A stretch of DNA of 64,000 bases from Deltaproteobacteria bacterium UBA1386 (GCA_002305765.1 DBQU01000025.1:1-64000); one strand, 5' to 3'; numbered from the stretch's first letter, positions 8,235-17,024 are shown. Numbers and translations: made by a program. The notes: generated by a model not told the origin, from the letters alone.

Positions 8235-9728
8235 TTGTGCCCGTCGATCGATGCCGAAGACCATGAAGACTGGGGTGTTTCGATCCGCGGCGACGACCGT
8301 GGCCAGGACACGCCGGCCCGGACGGACGAGCGCGTGGACTACGCCTTCTCGCGCGCCGCGGGCGCGCCGCTCGTTGACGGGAACCATGTCCGTCTTCTGA
8401 AGGATGCCGGCGAGAACTATCCGGCTTGGCTCGAGGCCATCGGGACCGCAAAACAGCACATACACTTCGAGAGCTACATCATCTATGAGGACGATACGGG
8501 GCGGAGATTTGCCGATGCCCTGGCCGCAAAGGCACGGGAAGGCGTGCGCGTGCGGCTCATCCACGACTGGCTGGGTGGTCTGGGTAAGGCATCGGGGCGA
8601 TTCTGGAATAACCTCAGGGCCTGCGGCGTGGAAGTGCGCCGCTATAACCCCCCGCGTCTTGGCAGCCCCTTCGGTTGGCTGTCACGGGACCACAGGAAGA
8701 TGCTTGCCGTCGATGGGAAGATAGGTTTCGTGTCGGGGCTGTGCGTGGGCAGAAAGTGGGAGGGTGCCCCGGAGCGGGGAATGGAGCCCTGGCGGGACAC
8801 GGGCGTCGAGGTGCGCGGGCCCGCGGTGGCCGACATAGAACAGGCGTTCGCCGAGGTCTGGGCGATGATGGGTGAACCTGTTCCCGACGATGATCTTCCC
8901 GATCCCGACGAGATCGATCGGGCCGGTGATATGAGATTGAGGGTTGTCGCGGGCGTTCCGTCCATGGCAAGCGTTCTGAGACTGGATCAGCTTGTTGCCA
9001 CCCTGGCACGGAAGAGACTGTGGTTGACCGATGCCTACTACGCCGGGCTGTCCACGTACGTCGAGGCCCTCAAAGCGGCGGCCAGGGATGGGGTGGATGT
9101 TCGACTCATTGTGCCCAATGCCACGGATATTATCCTCCTGAGACCATTATCGAGGGCGGGGTACCGGCCGCTCCTCGAGGCGGGCGTGCGCGTCTTCGAA
9201 TGGAAGGGCCCCATGCTTCACGCGAAAACGGCCGTTGCCGACGGATCGTGGGCGCGTGTCGGTTCGACGAACCTCAACATCGCCAGCTGGTTCGGCAATT
9301 GCGAACTGGACCTTGTCGTCGAGGACGGCTCTTTTGCGGGTGAAATGGAAGAGATGTACCTCAAGGACCTCGCCAACGCCACGGAGATAGTCCTTGACGA
9401 GAGACAGAGGCTTCGGGCGCCGCGCAGGCCATACCGGAGGGCCGCTGCGTCCGGTGGCGGAGGGAGCCTTGGACGCGCCGTGGCAGGCGCGGTTCGCATC
9501 GGCAACGCTGTGGGGGCCGCCTTCACCGACAGGAGGGTGCTCGAGCCCGTGGAGGCGCGCCTGATGATCGTCGCCGGTGTGATCTTCGCGGTGCTGGCGG
9601 TCATCCTCGGTTTCTTTCCCCGCGTGCTCGCGTACCCGCTCATGGTCATCTGCGCGTGGCTGGCGGTGGGGCTCGTCTACAGAAGCTGGAGGCTCTACCG
9701 CGAGGGCAGACGGAAAAGAAGATATTGA
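8235..9728 (+). CDS. Phospholipase D family protein (cardiolipin synthase-like) with C-terminal membrane hairpin
   Basis: About 497 residues with two complete HxKx4D motifs, HRKMLAVD near residue 156 and HAKTAVAD near residue 332, each followed by the expected GS/SG motif. This two-HKD layout is that of cardiolipin synthases, which transfer phosphatidyl groups on the inner membrane. Unlike classical Cls, the membrane segments are at the C-terminus (two helices at roughly 435-485), not the N-terminus. The start is uncertain: 8235 is a TTG with no clear ribosome-binding site, similarity begins around VDYAFSRAAGAPLVDGN, and a GTG there is possible. Confidence 0.8.
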   Translation: MCPSIDAEDHEDWGVSIRGDDRGQDTPARTDERVDYAFSRAAGAPLVDGNHVRLLKDAGENYPAWLEAIGTAKQHIHFESYIIYEDDTGRRFADALAAKAREGVRVRLIHDWLGGLGKASGRFWNNLRACGVEVRRYNPPRLGSPFGWLSRDHRKMLAVDGKIGFVSGLCVGRKWEGAPERGMEPWRDTGVEVRGPAVADIEQAFAEVWAMMGEPVPDDDLPDPDEIDRAGDMRLRVVAGVPSMASVLRLDQLVATLARKRLWLTDAYYAGLSTYVEALKAAARDGVDVRLIVPNATDIILLRPLSRAGYRPLLEAGVRVFEWKGPMLHAKTAVADGSWARVGSTNLNIASWFGNCELDLVVEDGSFAGEMEEMYLKDLANATEIVLDERQRLRAPRRPYRRAAASGGGGSLGRAVAGAVRIGNAVGAAFTDRRVLEPVEARLMIVAGVIFAVLAVILGFFPRVLAYPLMVICAWLAVGLVYRSWRLYREGRRKRRY

Positions 9729-9800
9729 TTCCCGTGATGCGTCGTAATAATCTTGTGGGAGCCGAAAACGCGAAGCGTGCGAAGGAAAAGGAGTGAGAGC

Positions 9801-10571
9801 ATGGAAGAGAAGATCCGCGAGGTCGCGCGATTGATCACGGAGGCGAAGGATGTCGTCATCTTTGTTGGTGCCGGACTGAGCACCGAATCGGGGATACCGG
9901 ATTTCCGGAGCCCAGGCGGCGTCTGGGACAGGTACGACCCGGCCGATTTCGATTTCCACAATTTCCTTACACGGGAATCATCTCGGGAGAAATACTGGCA
10001 GATGGCAACTGAGATGTACGATGCGATGAGGGACGCGAAGCCCAACGCCGGGCACCTGGCCATCGCCGAACTCGAGAGGCTCGGCAAGCTCGACTGCCTC
10101 ATCACGCAGAACATCGACGGTCTCCACTTCAAGGCGGGGAACTCGGAGGCGAAGGTCTTCGAACTCCACGGCACCGCGATGCATGTGGCCTGTCTCGACT
10201 GTCACAGACGGTATGAGAGGGATCCCATACAGGAAAGGATCGCCTCGGGAGAGAGGGCGCCGAGGTGTGATTCCTGCGGGGGACCCCTGAAACCGGCCAC
10301 GATCTCCTTCGGGCAGAGCATGCCTGAGCGGGAAACGGCCGAAGCGTTCCGGCGGTCTGCCGCCTGCGACCTTTTCATCGTGATAGGTTCGTCGCTTGTT
10401 GTCTATCCGGCGGCCCAGATGCCCGTCGAAGCGAAGCGGGCCGGGGCAAAGCTCGTGATAATCAACCGTGACGCAACCCCTTGCGACAAGGTGGCAAATA
10501 TCATACTCAGAGGTCCGGCCGGGCAGATAATGGAGTCGATACTGCAGAAGATGAAGGAAGACCGGTCATAA
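9801..10571 (+). CDS. cobB: Sirtuin NAD-dependent protein deacylase
   Basis: 256 residues with the sirtuin signature: NAD loop GAGLSTESGIPDFRS (23-37), TQNIDGLH, the catalytic His in FELHG, and a four-cysteine zinc site (CLDCH and RCDSCGG). It removes acyl groups from lysines using NAD. In acyl-CoA-rich anaerobes, sirtuins commonly counter spontaneous protein acylation and regulate acyl-CoA synthetases; a GNAT-fused synthetase lies at 59.5 kb in this window. The ATG at 9801 has AAAAGGAG upstream. It is followed by a weak terminator-like hairpin. Confidence 0.9.
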   Translation: MEEKIREVARLITEAKDVVIFVGAGLSTESGIPDFRSPGGVWDRYDPADFDFHNFLTRESSREKYWQMATEMYDAMRDAKPNAGHLAIAELERLGKLDCLITQNIDGLHFKAGNSEAKVFELHGTAMHVACLDCHRRYERDPIQERIASGERAPRCDSCGGPLKPATISFGQSMPERETAEAFRRSAACDLFIVIGSSLVVYPAAQMPVEAKRAGAKLVIINRDATPCDKVANIILRGPAGQIMESILQKMKEDRS

Positions 10572-10597
10572 GGCCGGGCACAACCCGTCCGGTCTTT
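10558..10597 (+). terminator. Possible terminator hairpin at the end of the sirtuin gene
   Basis: AAGACCGG at 10558-10565 is the reverse complement of CCGGTCTT at 10589-10596, with a smaller inner CGGG/CCCG pairing and only three Ts after the stem. The left arm lies inside the last codons of the sirtuin. Weak evidence. Confidence 0.35.
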
Positions 10598-10694
10598 CGG
10601 GGAGCCCATCACGGGAGGGGCTTTCGCTGACCCTCTTCCGCGATCGTCCGGTGTCAGCCATCATTCATGACTCTGTCGTGCGCATAAGCAAAGC

Positions 10695-10723
10695 TTGAAT
10701 CTCTCTGGAACTCATTGTATAAT
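10695..10723 (+). promoter_or_regulatory. Sigma70-type promoter of modABC
   Basis: TTGAAT at 10695-10700, a 17-base spacer, then a perfect TATAAT at 10718-10723. Transcription should start near 10730, leaving a leader of about 130 bases before modA. A ModE-like palindrome overlaps the -10 and the predicted start. Confidence 0.7.
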
Positions 10724-10736
10724 AACTTATATAACG
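10713..10736. promoter_or_regulatory. ModE-like molybdate-repressor operator
   Basis: Two 9-base half-sites, CATTGTATA (10713-10721) and TATATAACG (10728-10736), are separated by six bases. The right half matches the known ModE half-site exactly; the left matches its inverse in seven of nine positions. The position over the -10 fits repression when molybdate is plentiful. No modE gene is in the window. Confidence 0.65.
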
Positions 10737-10860
10737 GTTACCCTGAACTGCGACGCATGGCGCCGTGACCCGTTATACGAAGAACGCGGATTGACGGGCT
10801 CCTGGTGTCGCGTCAGGGTCGCGCGTACTACGAGACAGTTCAATGAAGGAGGATGTGTCT

Positions 10861-11613
10861 GTGAAAAAGATGATTGTTGGTGTGTTCCTGGTCTTGTTGA
10901 CTCTTGTACTGTTCTCTCTGCCGGTCCGTGCCGGCGATCTGAATGTTTCCGCGGCCATGAGTCTTCGCGAGGCGGTCACGGAGCTTTCAAACACCTTTTC
11001 CGCGAAGAATCCCGGTGTCAAGATCCAGAACAATTTTGCCGCATCGGGAGCTCTTGCGAAACAGATCGAGAACGGCGCCCCGGCCGATATCTACTTCTCC
11101 GCCAACGTCAAGTGGATGGATTTCCTGGCAGAAAAGGGCCTGGTGGACAGGAAGAACACCGTTGTTGTCGCATACAACGCCGTTGTCTTCGTTGGCAAAC
11201 CTGATCTTAAGGCAAGGACCATGCAGGATCTGGTCAAGTTGGAGAAGATTGCCGTAGGAAGCCCCAGGAGTGTCCCCGCCGGTGATTATGCCGTTCAGGC
11301 CATGAAAAAGGCGGGCATCGAGAAGCAATTGGAGGGCAGGCTCGTGATGGCCAAAGACGTACGGGAATGCCTGATGTACGCGGACAGGGGAGAGGTGACG
11401 GGTGCCTTTGTGTACAAGACGGACGCCGAACAGATGGCGAAGAACGTGAAGATCCTCTTCGTCGTGCCCCAGGAATTGTACCCGAGAGTGACCTACCCTC
11501 TGGGGATGACGGCGGCGGGTGCGAAGAAGCCCGAGGCCGTCGCGTATTTCAGGTTCGCACAATCCGCGGAAGGGAAAAAGATTCTTGCAAAGCATGGTTT
11601 TGTAGTAGAATAG
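10861..11613 (+). CDS. modA: Molybdate ABC transporter periplasmic binding protein
   Basis: 250 residues with a Sec signal peptide (hydrophobic LVLLTLVLFSL, cleavage after VRA) and then the ModA fold: LNVSAAMSLREAV at the start, NFAASGALAKQIENGAPADIYFSA, and the SVPAGDYA motif of the oxyanion pocket. It captures molybdate or tungstate in the periplasm for ModBC. The GTG at 10861 is chosen as start because AAGGAGG ends eight bases before it; the in-frame ATG at 10843 precedes that motif and has no site of its own. First gene of modABC, supplying metal for the two molybdenum enzymes at 47.8-58.2 kb. Confidence 0.93.
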   Translation: MKKMIVGVFLVLLTLVLFSLPVRAGDLNVSAAMSLREAVTELSNTFSAKNPGVKIQNNFAASGALAKQIENGAPADIYFSANVKWMDFLAEKGLVDRKNTVVVAYNAVVFVGKPDLKARTMQDLVKLEKIAVGSPRSVPAGDYAVQAMKKAGIEKQLEGRLVMAKDVRECLMYADRGEVTGAFVYKTDAEQMAKNVKILFVVPQELYPRVTYPLGMTAAGAKKPEAVAYFRFAQSAEGKKILAKHGFVVE

Positions 11614-11619
11614 CCTTGC

Positions 11620-12306
11620 ATGCCCCTTTTCAGCCATTCCGATTATCTTGCGATCCTGCTGTCTCTCAAGGTGGCGGTAGTCGCGACCCTTCTCTCTCTG
11701 CCTTTCGGGTTCGCGGTGGCCTATCTCATGACCTTCAGAAGGTTCCCGGGAAAGGTCGGCCTTGATGTGATCGTAAATCTGCCCCTGACTCTGCCGCCCG
11801 TCGTGGTGGGATATTTCTTGCTGGTTCTCCTCGGGCAGCATGGTCTGATAGGGAAGTGGGTCCTGCAGCCGCTGGGAATAAAGCTGATCTTTACCTGGAA
11901 GGCAGCGGTCGTCGGAACGGCAGTGGTGGGGTTCCCCCTCATGGTAAGGTCCATACGGACCGGCATGGAAACGATCGACAGACGGCTTGTCGAGGCTTCC
12001 CGCACGCTGGGGGCCGGGTGGTTCGACACGGTGATGACTGTTATCGTACCCCTTTCTATCCGGGGAATCATCGCCGGCTCGATCCTCATGTTTGCCCGGG
12101 GATTGGGCGAATTCGGGGCCACGATCATCGTGGCCGGCAACATTCCCGGTGTCACCCAGACCATCCCCCTGGCCATCTACGACTATGTCAGTTCGCCGGG
12201 GGGTGATGCCATGGCCATGGCCCTGTGTCTCGTTTCCATATCCATTTCCGTGGTCGTCCTCGTCTTTCATGAATGGCTGAGCAGAAGGATGGTCAGGGCG
12301 GACTGA
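11620..12306 (+). CDS. modB: Molybdate ABC transporter permease
   Basis: 228 residues, about five membrane helices, with the EAA loop EASRTLGAGWFDTVMTVIVPLSIRGI that docks on the ATPase and the RGLGEFGATIIVAGNIPG segment typical of ModB and CysT permeases. It forms the inner-membrane channel with ModC. It starts six bases after modA and ends two bases before modC, so all three are translated from one message. Confidence 0.93.
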   Translation: MPLFSHSDYLAILLSLKVAVVATLLSLPFGFAVAYLMTFRRFPGKVGLDVIVNLPLTLPPVVVGYFLLVLLGQHGLIGKWVLQPLGIKLIFTWKAAVVGTAVVGFPLMVRSIRTGMETIDRRLVEASRTLGAGWFDTVMTVIVPLSIRGIIAGSILMFARGLGEFGATIIVAGNIPGVTQTIPLAIYDYVSSPGGDAMAMALCLVSISISVVVLVFHEWLSRRMVRAD

Positions 12307-12307
12307 C

Positions 12308-13363
12308 ATGGAACTGCACGTCTCGGCTCATAAACAGCTAGGCACCTTTTCCCTTGATGTGGACTTCACCGTCGAGGGTGACAGAATAGGCATCTTCGGA
12401 CCCTCCGGGGGAGGCAAGTCCACCCTGGTGGGTCTCATCGCCGGGCTGCACCATCCCGACCGGGGCGTTGTCGTGATCGACGGTGAGCCGATCTTCGACC
12501 GCGAGCGTGGGGTAAATATCCCCGCGGAGCACAGGCGCATAGGCATGGTCTTCCAGCGGCCCCATCTGTTCCCTCATCTGAGTGTAAAAGGAAACCTTCT
12601 TTACGGTTTCAAACGGTGTGCCCACCGCTACCGGAAGATCTCTCTCGACAGCGTGGTGGAAGTGTTGCAGATCGATCATCTCCTGCACCGGGGAGTAAGG
12701 AACCTTTCGGGCGGGGAAAGGCAGAGGGTCGCGATCGGCAGGGCCGTGCTTTCCAACCCCCGTATGCTGGTGATGGACGAGCCCCTCTCGGGACTGGACG
12801 ACAACCTCAAGTTTCAGATCATCCCTTTTCTGAAGAGCGTTTGTGAAACCTTCACGATACCCTACCTGTTCATTTCCCACTCGCTGACGGAGATGAGGAT
12901 CATGACGGACCGCGTGTTGTGCGTTGCCGGAGGGCGTGTTGAGGCGCAGACGACGGGGGAGCAGTTGGCGCGCGATGCCACCGGGGACCATCCGTCCGTC
13001 TACATGAACCTGATACGGCTCAAAGGGCCGCGGCGCATCGACGACATGTGCGCGTACCCGTGGGGAGAGGGCGAACTGCTTATCTCTGGAGCAAGCGGAG
13101 ACGAGGAGGCCCTTTTCGAGGTCTCTTCGGCGGACATCATACTCTTCAGGCGTCACCCGGAGGCCATCAGCGCGCGCAACCTCCTGCAGTGCCGGGTATC
13201 GGAGTTGTTCAATACCGGCGGGAGGATCGGCGTTGCGTTGGATTGCGGAGGCGAAAGGCTTGTCGCCCTGGTGGTCCGGAGGGCGGTTGAAGACCTGGAG
13301 ATCAGGGAAGGAGTGGAGGTTTACGCCGCCATCAAGGCAACCGCCTTTCGACAGCTGGGTTAG
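12308..13363 (+). CDS. modC: Molybdate ABC transporter ATP-binding protein
   Basis: 351 residues. Walker A GPSGGGKST (31-39), Q-loop VFQRPHLFPH, signature LSGGERQRVAIGRA, Walker B LVMDEPLSGLD and the H-switch FISHS are all present. Residues about 285-351 form a C-terminal molybdate-binding TOBE/Mop-like domain (SARNLLQCRVSEL onward), which in ModC senses intracellular molybdate. Last gene of the operon; it ends only 12 bases from the convergent ArsC-like gene with no visible terminator between them. Confidence 0.93.
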   Translation: MELHVSAHKQLGTFSLDVDFTVEGDRIGIFGPSGGGKSTLVGLIAGLHHPDRGVVVIDGEPIFDRERGVNIPAEHRRIGMVFQRPHLFPHLSVKGNLLYGFKRCAHRYRKISLDSVVEVLQIDHLLHRGVRNLSGGERQRVAIGRAVLSNPRMLVMDEPLSGLDDNLKFQIIPFLKSVCETFTIPYLFISHSLTEMRIMTDRVLCVAGGRVEAQTTGEQLARDATGDHPSVYMNLIRLKGPRRIDDMCAYPWGEGELLISGASGDEEALFEVSSADIILFRRHPEAISARNLLQCRVSELFNTGGRIGVALDCGGERLVALVVRRAVEDLEIREGVEVYAAIKATAFRQLG

Positions 13364-13375
13364 GCCTTACGTGCA

Positions 13376-13726
13376 TCACGGACGATCTTCTTTTCCCTTC
13401 CATCCCTTCCAGACTTCCGGCGCGTAGCCCACGGTCGCCTTTGCACCGTTGCGGACGATGGGTGTTTTGAAGAGGAGGGGGTCGCCGAGCAGCTCTTCCT
13501 CCGGGTCATGGGTGAGATACGTGAGGTTTCGCCGGGCGTAGCGTTGCCCCTGCGTGTCCATGAGGTTCTCGATGCCCACGGCGGCCTTGACACTGTTGAG
13601 CTCACCCCTGCTCAGGCCCTTGACCGTCAGATCGATGTACTGAAATGGGATACCCCGCTCCTTGAAGAACCGTTGGGCTTTTCGCGTGTCCTGGCATTTG
13701 GAGGTGCCGTATATCTGGATGTTCAT
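13376..13726 (-). CDS. ArsC/Spx-family thioredoxin-fold protein
   Basis: 116 residues, the usual length. It has an N-terminal thioredoxin-like strand and YGTSKCQDTRKAQRFF with the single catalytic-type Cys11, then a cis-Pro loop (KTPIVRNG). The ArsC/YffB/Spx group includes glutaredoxin-dependent arsenate reductases but also many proteins of unknown role. The three arginines of true ArsC are not all evident, so arsenate reduction is not claimed. It lies downstream of typA on the same strand, 16 bases apart. Confidence 0.75.
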   Translation of the reverse strand: MNIQIYGTSKCQDTRKAQRFFKERGIPFQYIDLTVKGLSRGELNSVKAAVGIENLMDTQGQRYARRNLTYLTHDPEEELLGDPLLFKTPIVRNGAKATVGYAPEVWKGWKGKEDRP

Positions 13727-13742
13727 GGCGCGACGGGGTTTG

Positions 13743-15563
13743 TCAGGCCTTCTGGCCGGCTATTTTCGATCTCTTGCGCTGGAGCCCGTCGAGGATGGTC
13801 TTGCGCAGTCTGATGGACCTCGGTGTGATCTCCACGAGCTCATCTTCGTTGATATATGAGATACAGTCTTCCAGGCTCATGTACCGGGGAGGCGTGAGGA
13901 TGACGGCGTCGTCGGAGCCGGCCGCCCTCATGTTCGTCAGTTTCTTGCCCTTGGCGGGGTTTATCACGAGGTCAATCTCCCGCGTGTGTTCACCGATGAT
14001 CTGGCCGCCGTAGACCTTTTCACCGGGACCGAGAAAGAGTTCCCCGCGCTCCTGCAGGTTGAAAAGGGCGTAGGCCACGGTGGTGCATTCCTCCATGACC
14101 ACGAGGACCCCGTTGTTGCGGTTCTTCATCTCGCCGGCATACCGGTCGTAGCCGTCGAAGATGTAGTTCATGGTGCCCGTTCCCTTGGTCTCCGTCAGGA
14201 ACTGGGAGCGGAAACCGATGAGGCCCCGCGTGGGGACGCGGTAGCTCAGCCTCACCATGCCCTTATCCTGGTGCATGTGGACCATCTGGCCTTTGCGCCG
14301 CCCGAGATTCTCTATGACATTGCCGGAGTACTCCTCGTCGACGTCGATGGTCAGTTCCTCGTAGGGTTCAAGGACCCCGTCGTCACTGTCCTTGAATATG
14401 ACCTTCGGGCGGGTGACCTGGAATTCGTAACCCTCCCTGCGCATCTTCTCGATGAGGATGGACAGGTGAAGCTCGCCCCGGCCCGACACCTTGTACCCGA
14501 TGGAGTCACTGAGTTCCTCGACGACGAGGGCCACGTCGGAGAGTGTCTCTCGCATGAGCCTCTCCCTGATGTGCCGCGACGTGAGGAACCGGCCTTCCTT
14601 TCCGGCGAAAGGGGAATCGTTGGGAATGAAGTTCATCGATATTGTCGGGGGGTCGATATCGATGCCGGGAAGGGGCGCCGGGTTCTCAGGGTCCGTCAGC
14701 GTTTCTCCGATGGTTATGGAATCCATCCCCGCGACGGCGACTATCTCACCGGTGCCGGCTATCTCCGTCTCTTCCATGCCGCTTCCCTTGAAACGGTAGA
14801 CCTTCGTTATCCGGGCCGGTGCCGAGGGTACCCCTTCCGTGGCTACTATCACATCCTTGTTGAGGTTGAGAACGCCCGAGGTGATCTTCCCGATCGCCAG
14901 CCTTCCCAGAAAGGGTGAATAAGAGAGGGAGCTCACAAGCATTTGAAGGGGAGCGTCGGGGTTTCCCATGGGGGGAGGCACGGAATCGGTTATCATGTCG
15001 AAGAGGGGCAGCATCGAACCGCCCGCCTGCGTGTGGTCGAGCGTGGCGTAGCCGGCCTTCGCCGATGTGTAGATGATCGGGAAATCCAGTATGTCGTCGG
15101 GCGCGTCGAGCTTGACGAAGAGGTCGAAGACCTGGTCCACGACCCAGTCGCACCGCGCGGCCGGCTTATCGATCTTGTTGACGACGACGATGACGGGCAG
15201 GTTGAGGTTGAGGGCCTTCTTCAGGACGAACCTCGTCTGCGGCATCGGTCCTTCAGCGGCATCGACAAGCAGGAGGACTCCATCGGCCATCTTGAGGACC
15301 CGCTCCACCTGGCCACCGAAATCGGCATGCCCCGGGGTGTCGATGATGTTGATGAAGAAGTCCTTGTACGCGAAGGAGCCGTTCTTTGAAGAGATGGTGA
15401 TACCCCGTTCCCGTTCGAGGTCCATGGAGTCCATGAGCCTCTCCTCGACGATCTCGTTGTGGCGGAACATGCCGCTTTGTCTGAAGAATTGGTCCACAAG
15501 GGTGGTCTTCCCGTGGTCGACGTGGGCAATGATCGCAATATTCCTGATCTTATTCTGTTCCAT
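13743..15563 (-). CDS. typA: Ribosome-associated GTPase TypA/BipA
   Basis: 606 residues, full family length. The G1 motif AHVDHGKT (13-20), switch region RGITI, G3 DTPGHADF and G4 NKID are intact, followed by EF-G-like domains III and V and the TypA-specific C-terminal domain (RLSYRVPTRGLIGFRSQFL). It acts on the ribosome in assembly and stress or cold adaptation. The start at 15563 (MEQNKIRNIA) matches the family; an upstream in-frame start at 15608 would add 15 unrelated residues. It lies 53 bases downstream of a cold-shock protein gene on the same strand, a sensible pairing for low-temperature translation. Confidence 0.95.
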   Translation of the reverse strand: MEQNKIRNIAIIAHVDHGKTTLVDQFFRQSGMFRHNEIVEERLMDSMDLERERGITISSKNGSFAYKDFFINIIDTPGHADFGGQVERVLKMADGVLLLVDAAEGPMPQTRFVLKKALNLNLPVIVVVNKIDKPAARCDWVVDQVFDLFVKLDAPDDILDFPIIYTSAKAGYATLDHTQAGGSMLPLFDMITDSVPPPMGNPDAPLQMLVSSLSYSPFLGRLAIGKITSGVLNLNKDVIVATEGVPSAPARITKVYRFKGSGMEETEIAGTGEIVAVAGMDSITIGETLTDPENPAPLPGIDIDPPTISMNFIPNDSPFAGKEGRFLTSRHIRERLMRETLSDVALVVEELSDSIGYKVSGRGELHLSILIEKMRREGYEFQVTRPKVIFKDSDDGVLEPYEELTIDVDEEYSGNVIENLGRRKGQMVHMHQDKGMVRLSYRVPTRGLIGFRSQFLTETKGTGTMNYIFDGYDRYAGEMKNRNNGVLVVMEECTTVAYALFNLQERGELFLGPGEKVYGGQIIGEHTREIDLVINPAKGKKLTNMRAAGSDDAVILTPPRYMSLEDCISYINEDELVEITPRSIRLRKTILDGLQRKRSKIAGQKA

Positions 15564-15616
15564 CGGGGTGGGGATCGAAGGCAGGCCCGACTGTCGCCGG
15601 GCCTGCATCGGGTGGT

Positions 15617-15817
15617 TTACGCTTTTGCGACGTTGGATGCGGCCGGGCCTTTGGGGCCGTTGACCACATCAAAGGTAACCTGCTCGCCTTCGCTCAGGGA
15701 CTTGAAACCGCTGCCCTGAATGGCTGAGTAATGCACGAACACGTCGGTGCCGTCATCGCCCGTAATGAAACCAAAACCTTTTGACTCGTTGAACCATTTA
15801 ACAGTTCCCTTTGCCAT
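15617..15817 (-). CDS. Cold-shock domain protein (CspA family)
   Basis: 66 residues, a single cold-shock domain with RNP1 KGFGFI (13-18) and RNP2 VFVHY (26-30), binding single-stranded RNA or DNA as an RNA chaperone. A strong ribosome-binding site (TAGGAGGT) lies just upstream of the ATG. The promoter I identify at 15944-15972 leaves a leader of about 120 bases, as in cold-inducible csp genes. typA follows. Confidence 0.95.
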   Translation of the reverse strand: MAKGTVKWFNESKGFGFITGDDGTDVFVHYSAIQGSGFKSLSEGEQVTFDVVNGPKGPAASNVAKA

Positions 15818-15943
15818 GCTACAAACCTCCTAAAGGATATTGAAATGTGGAAGAAAAGGAACTGTGCTATGGGACAGACAACAAAAATGGGAAATTCCTG
15901 CGTATGTGACGAACAGCGTGTTCCTTCCTATGCTCCGGGGTCG

Positions 15944-15972
15944 ATTATCTCACAAAAATAAGGGGAGTGCAA
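15944..15972 (-). promoter_or_regulatory. Sigma70-type promoter of the cold-shock gene
   Basis: On the minus strand: TTGCAC (15972-15967), a 17-base spacer, then GATAAT (15949-15944). The predicted start is near 15937, giving a leader of about 120 bases before the cold-shock gene. Confidence 0.6.
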
Positions 15973-16114
15973 CAAATATTCTCGTTGGGGCCGAAAAATA
16001 TGGCACAAGCGGGTTTTCTTCCTTGATATGAGATGACGAATTCCTTTAACCTAAGAAGGGGGCACGGCGCGACCGGCATTCTGGGATGGTCCGGGTCCTG
16101 AAGGGAGGCGCGGC

Positions 16115-16906
16115 ATGACAGATCTTGACAGAGGGCTTCGATCCTATGACCGGCCGGAGATCCTCTACCGGCTTTTCTTTCCAAGGCGCGATGTGGCGCC
16201 CGATTCGGAGAGTCCGAGAGCGTTCAACAGGTTCGTGGAGGTGGCGGAGGGCGTTTCGATCTGCTGCCGCTGCTATCCGGCACGGCCGGACGGGCCGAAC
16301 ATTCTCTATTTTCACGGCAACGGAGAGGTTGCCGCCGACTATGACCACGTGGCGCCCGTCTATGCTGAGCGGGGATTGAATCTTTTCGTCGCCGATTACC
16401 GGGGATATGGGGGAAGCGGCGGACGTCCAACGTGTACGGCCATGATAAAGGATGCCCACCCCGTCTTCCGTGACTTCATGGAGTATATCGGCAAGAACGG
16501 CCTCACGGGAAGCCCCTTCGTTATGGGCAGGTCTCTCGGAAGCGCCCCGGCCATCGAGCTTGCCTATCATTACCAGGCGGAGTTCGAAGGTCTCATCGTG
16601 GAGAGCGGTTTTGCGAGGGCCGCGAACCAGGTGGCAAGACTGGGAGTGGAGCACCTCTTCGATGACGAGGACCCTGTCGGGTTCGGCAATGACCTGAAGA
16701 TAGCAGACGTGAAGATCCCCACGCTCATCATCCACGGCGAATGGGACCAGATCATCCCCGCTTCGGAGGGAAAGACGTTGTACGAACTGTCGGGAGCTGC
16801 CGGGAAGTCCTCTCTCTTTATTCCCCGGGCCGGTCACAACGACATCATGATGCTCGGGCTCAAGGCTTACATGGATGCCGTTCAGGCATTCACCCGAAGG
16901 GCCTGA
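16115..16906 (+). CDS. Alpha/beta hydrolase
   Basis: 263 residues. Nucleophile elbow GRSLGS, oxyanion region YFHGNGE, acid Asp in IIHGEWDQIIP and the catalytic His in RAGHNDI are in canonical order, so the triad is complete. No signal peptide is present, so it is cytoplasmic. It resembles the BEM46/YfhR-type serine hydrolases, whose natural substrates are generally unknown. Preceded by a GAAGGGAGG motif. Stand-alone gene. Confidence 0.85.
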   Translation: MTDLDRGLRSYDRPEILYRLFFPRRDVAPDSESPRAFNRFVEVAEGVSICCRCYPARPDGPNILYFHGNGEVAADYDHVAPVYAERGLNLFVADYRGYGGSGGRPTCTAMIKDAHPVFRDFMEYIGKNGLTGSPFVMGRSLGSAPAIELAYHYQAEFEGLIVESGFARAANQVARLGVEHLFDDEDPVGFGNDLKIADVKIPTLIIHGEWDQIIPASEGKTLYELSGAAGKSSLFIPRAGHNDIMMLGLKAYMDAVQAFTRRA

Positions 16907-16947
16907 TAAATTGCGAGAATTAATTACTTGATATCTGCCCGCTTTCT

Positions 16948-16969
16948 GTGGTTTTCTTAAGAAAATCAC
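16948..16969. promoter_or_regulatory. 22-bp near-perfect palindrome upstream of the FNT channel gene
   Basis: GTGGTTTTCTT followed directly by AAGAAAATCAC: an 11+11 dyad with no loop and one mismatched pair. It lies 56 bases before the channel start, where an operator would sit. A spacer-free dyad suits a dimeric DNA-binding protein better than a terminator. The regulator is unknown. Confidence 0.55.
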
Positions 16970-17024
16970 AATCGGCACCCAGCAGCAAGACAGAAGGTTG
17001 AGACAACCCCAAAAAGGAGGGATT

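Noticed and set aside
10737..10860. Moco riboswitch in the modA leader
   Set aside because: The leader has some complementary stretches, but I could not match the conserved core of the Moco RNA.
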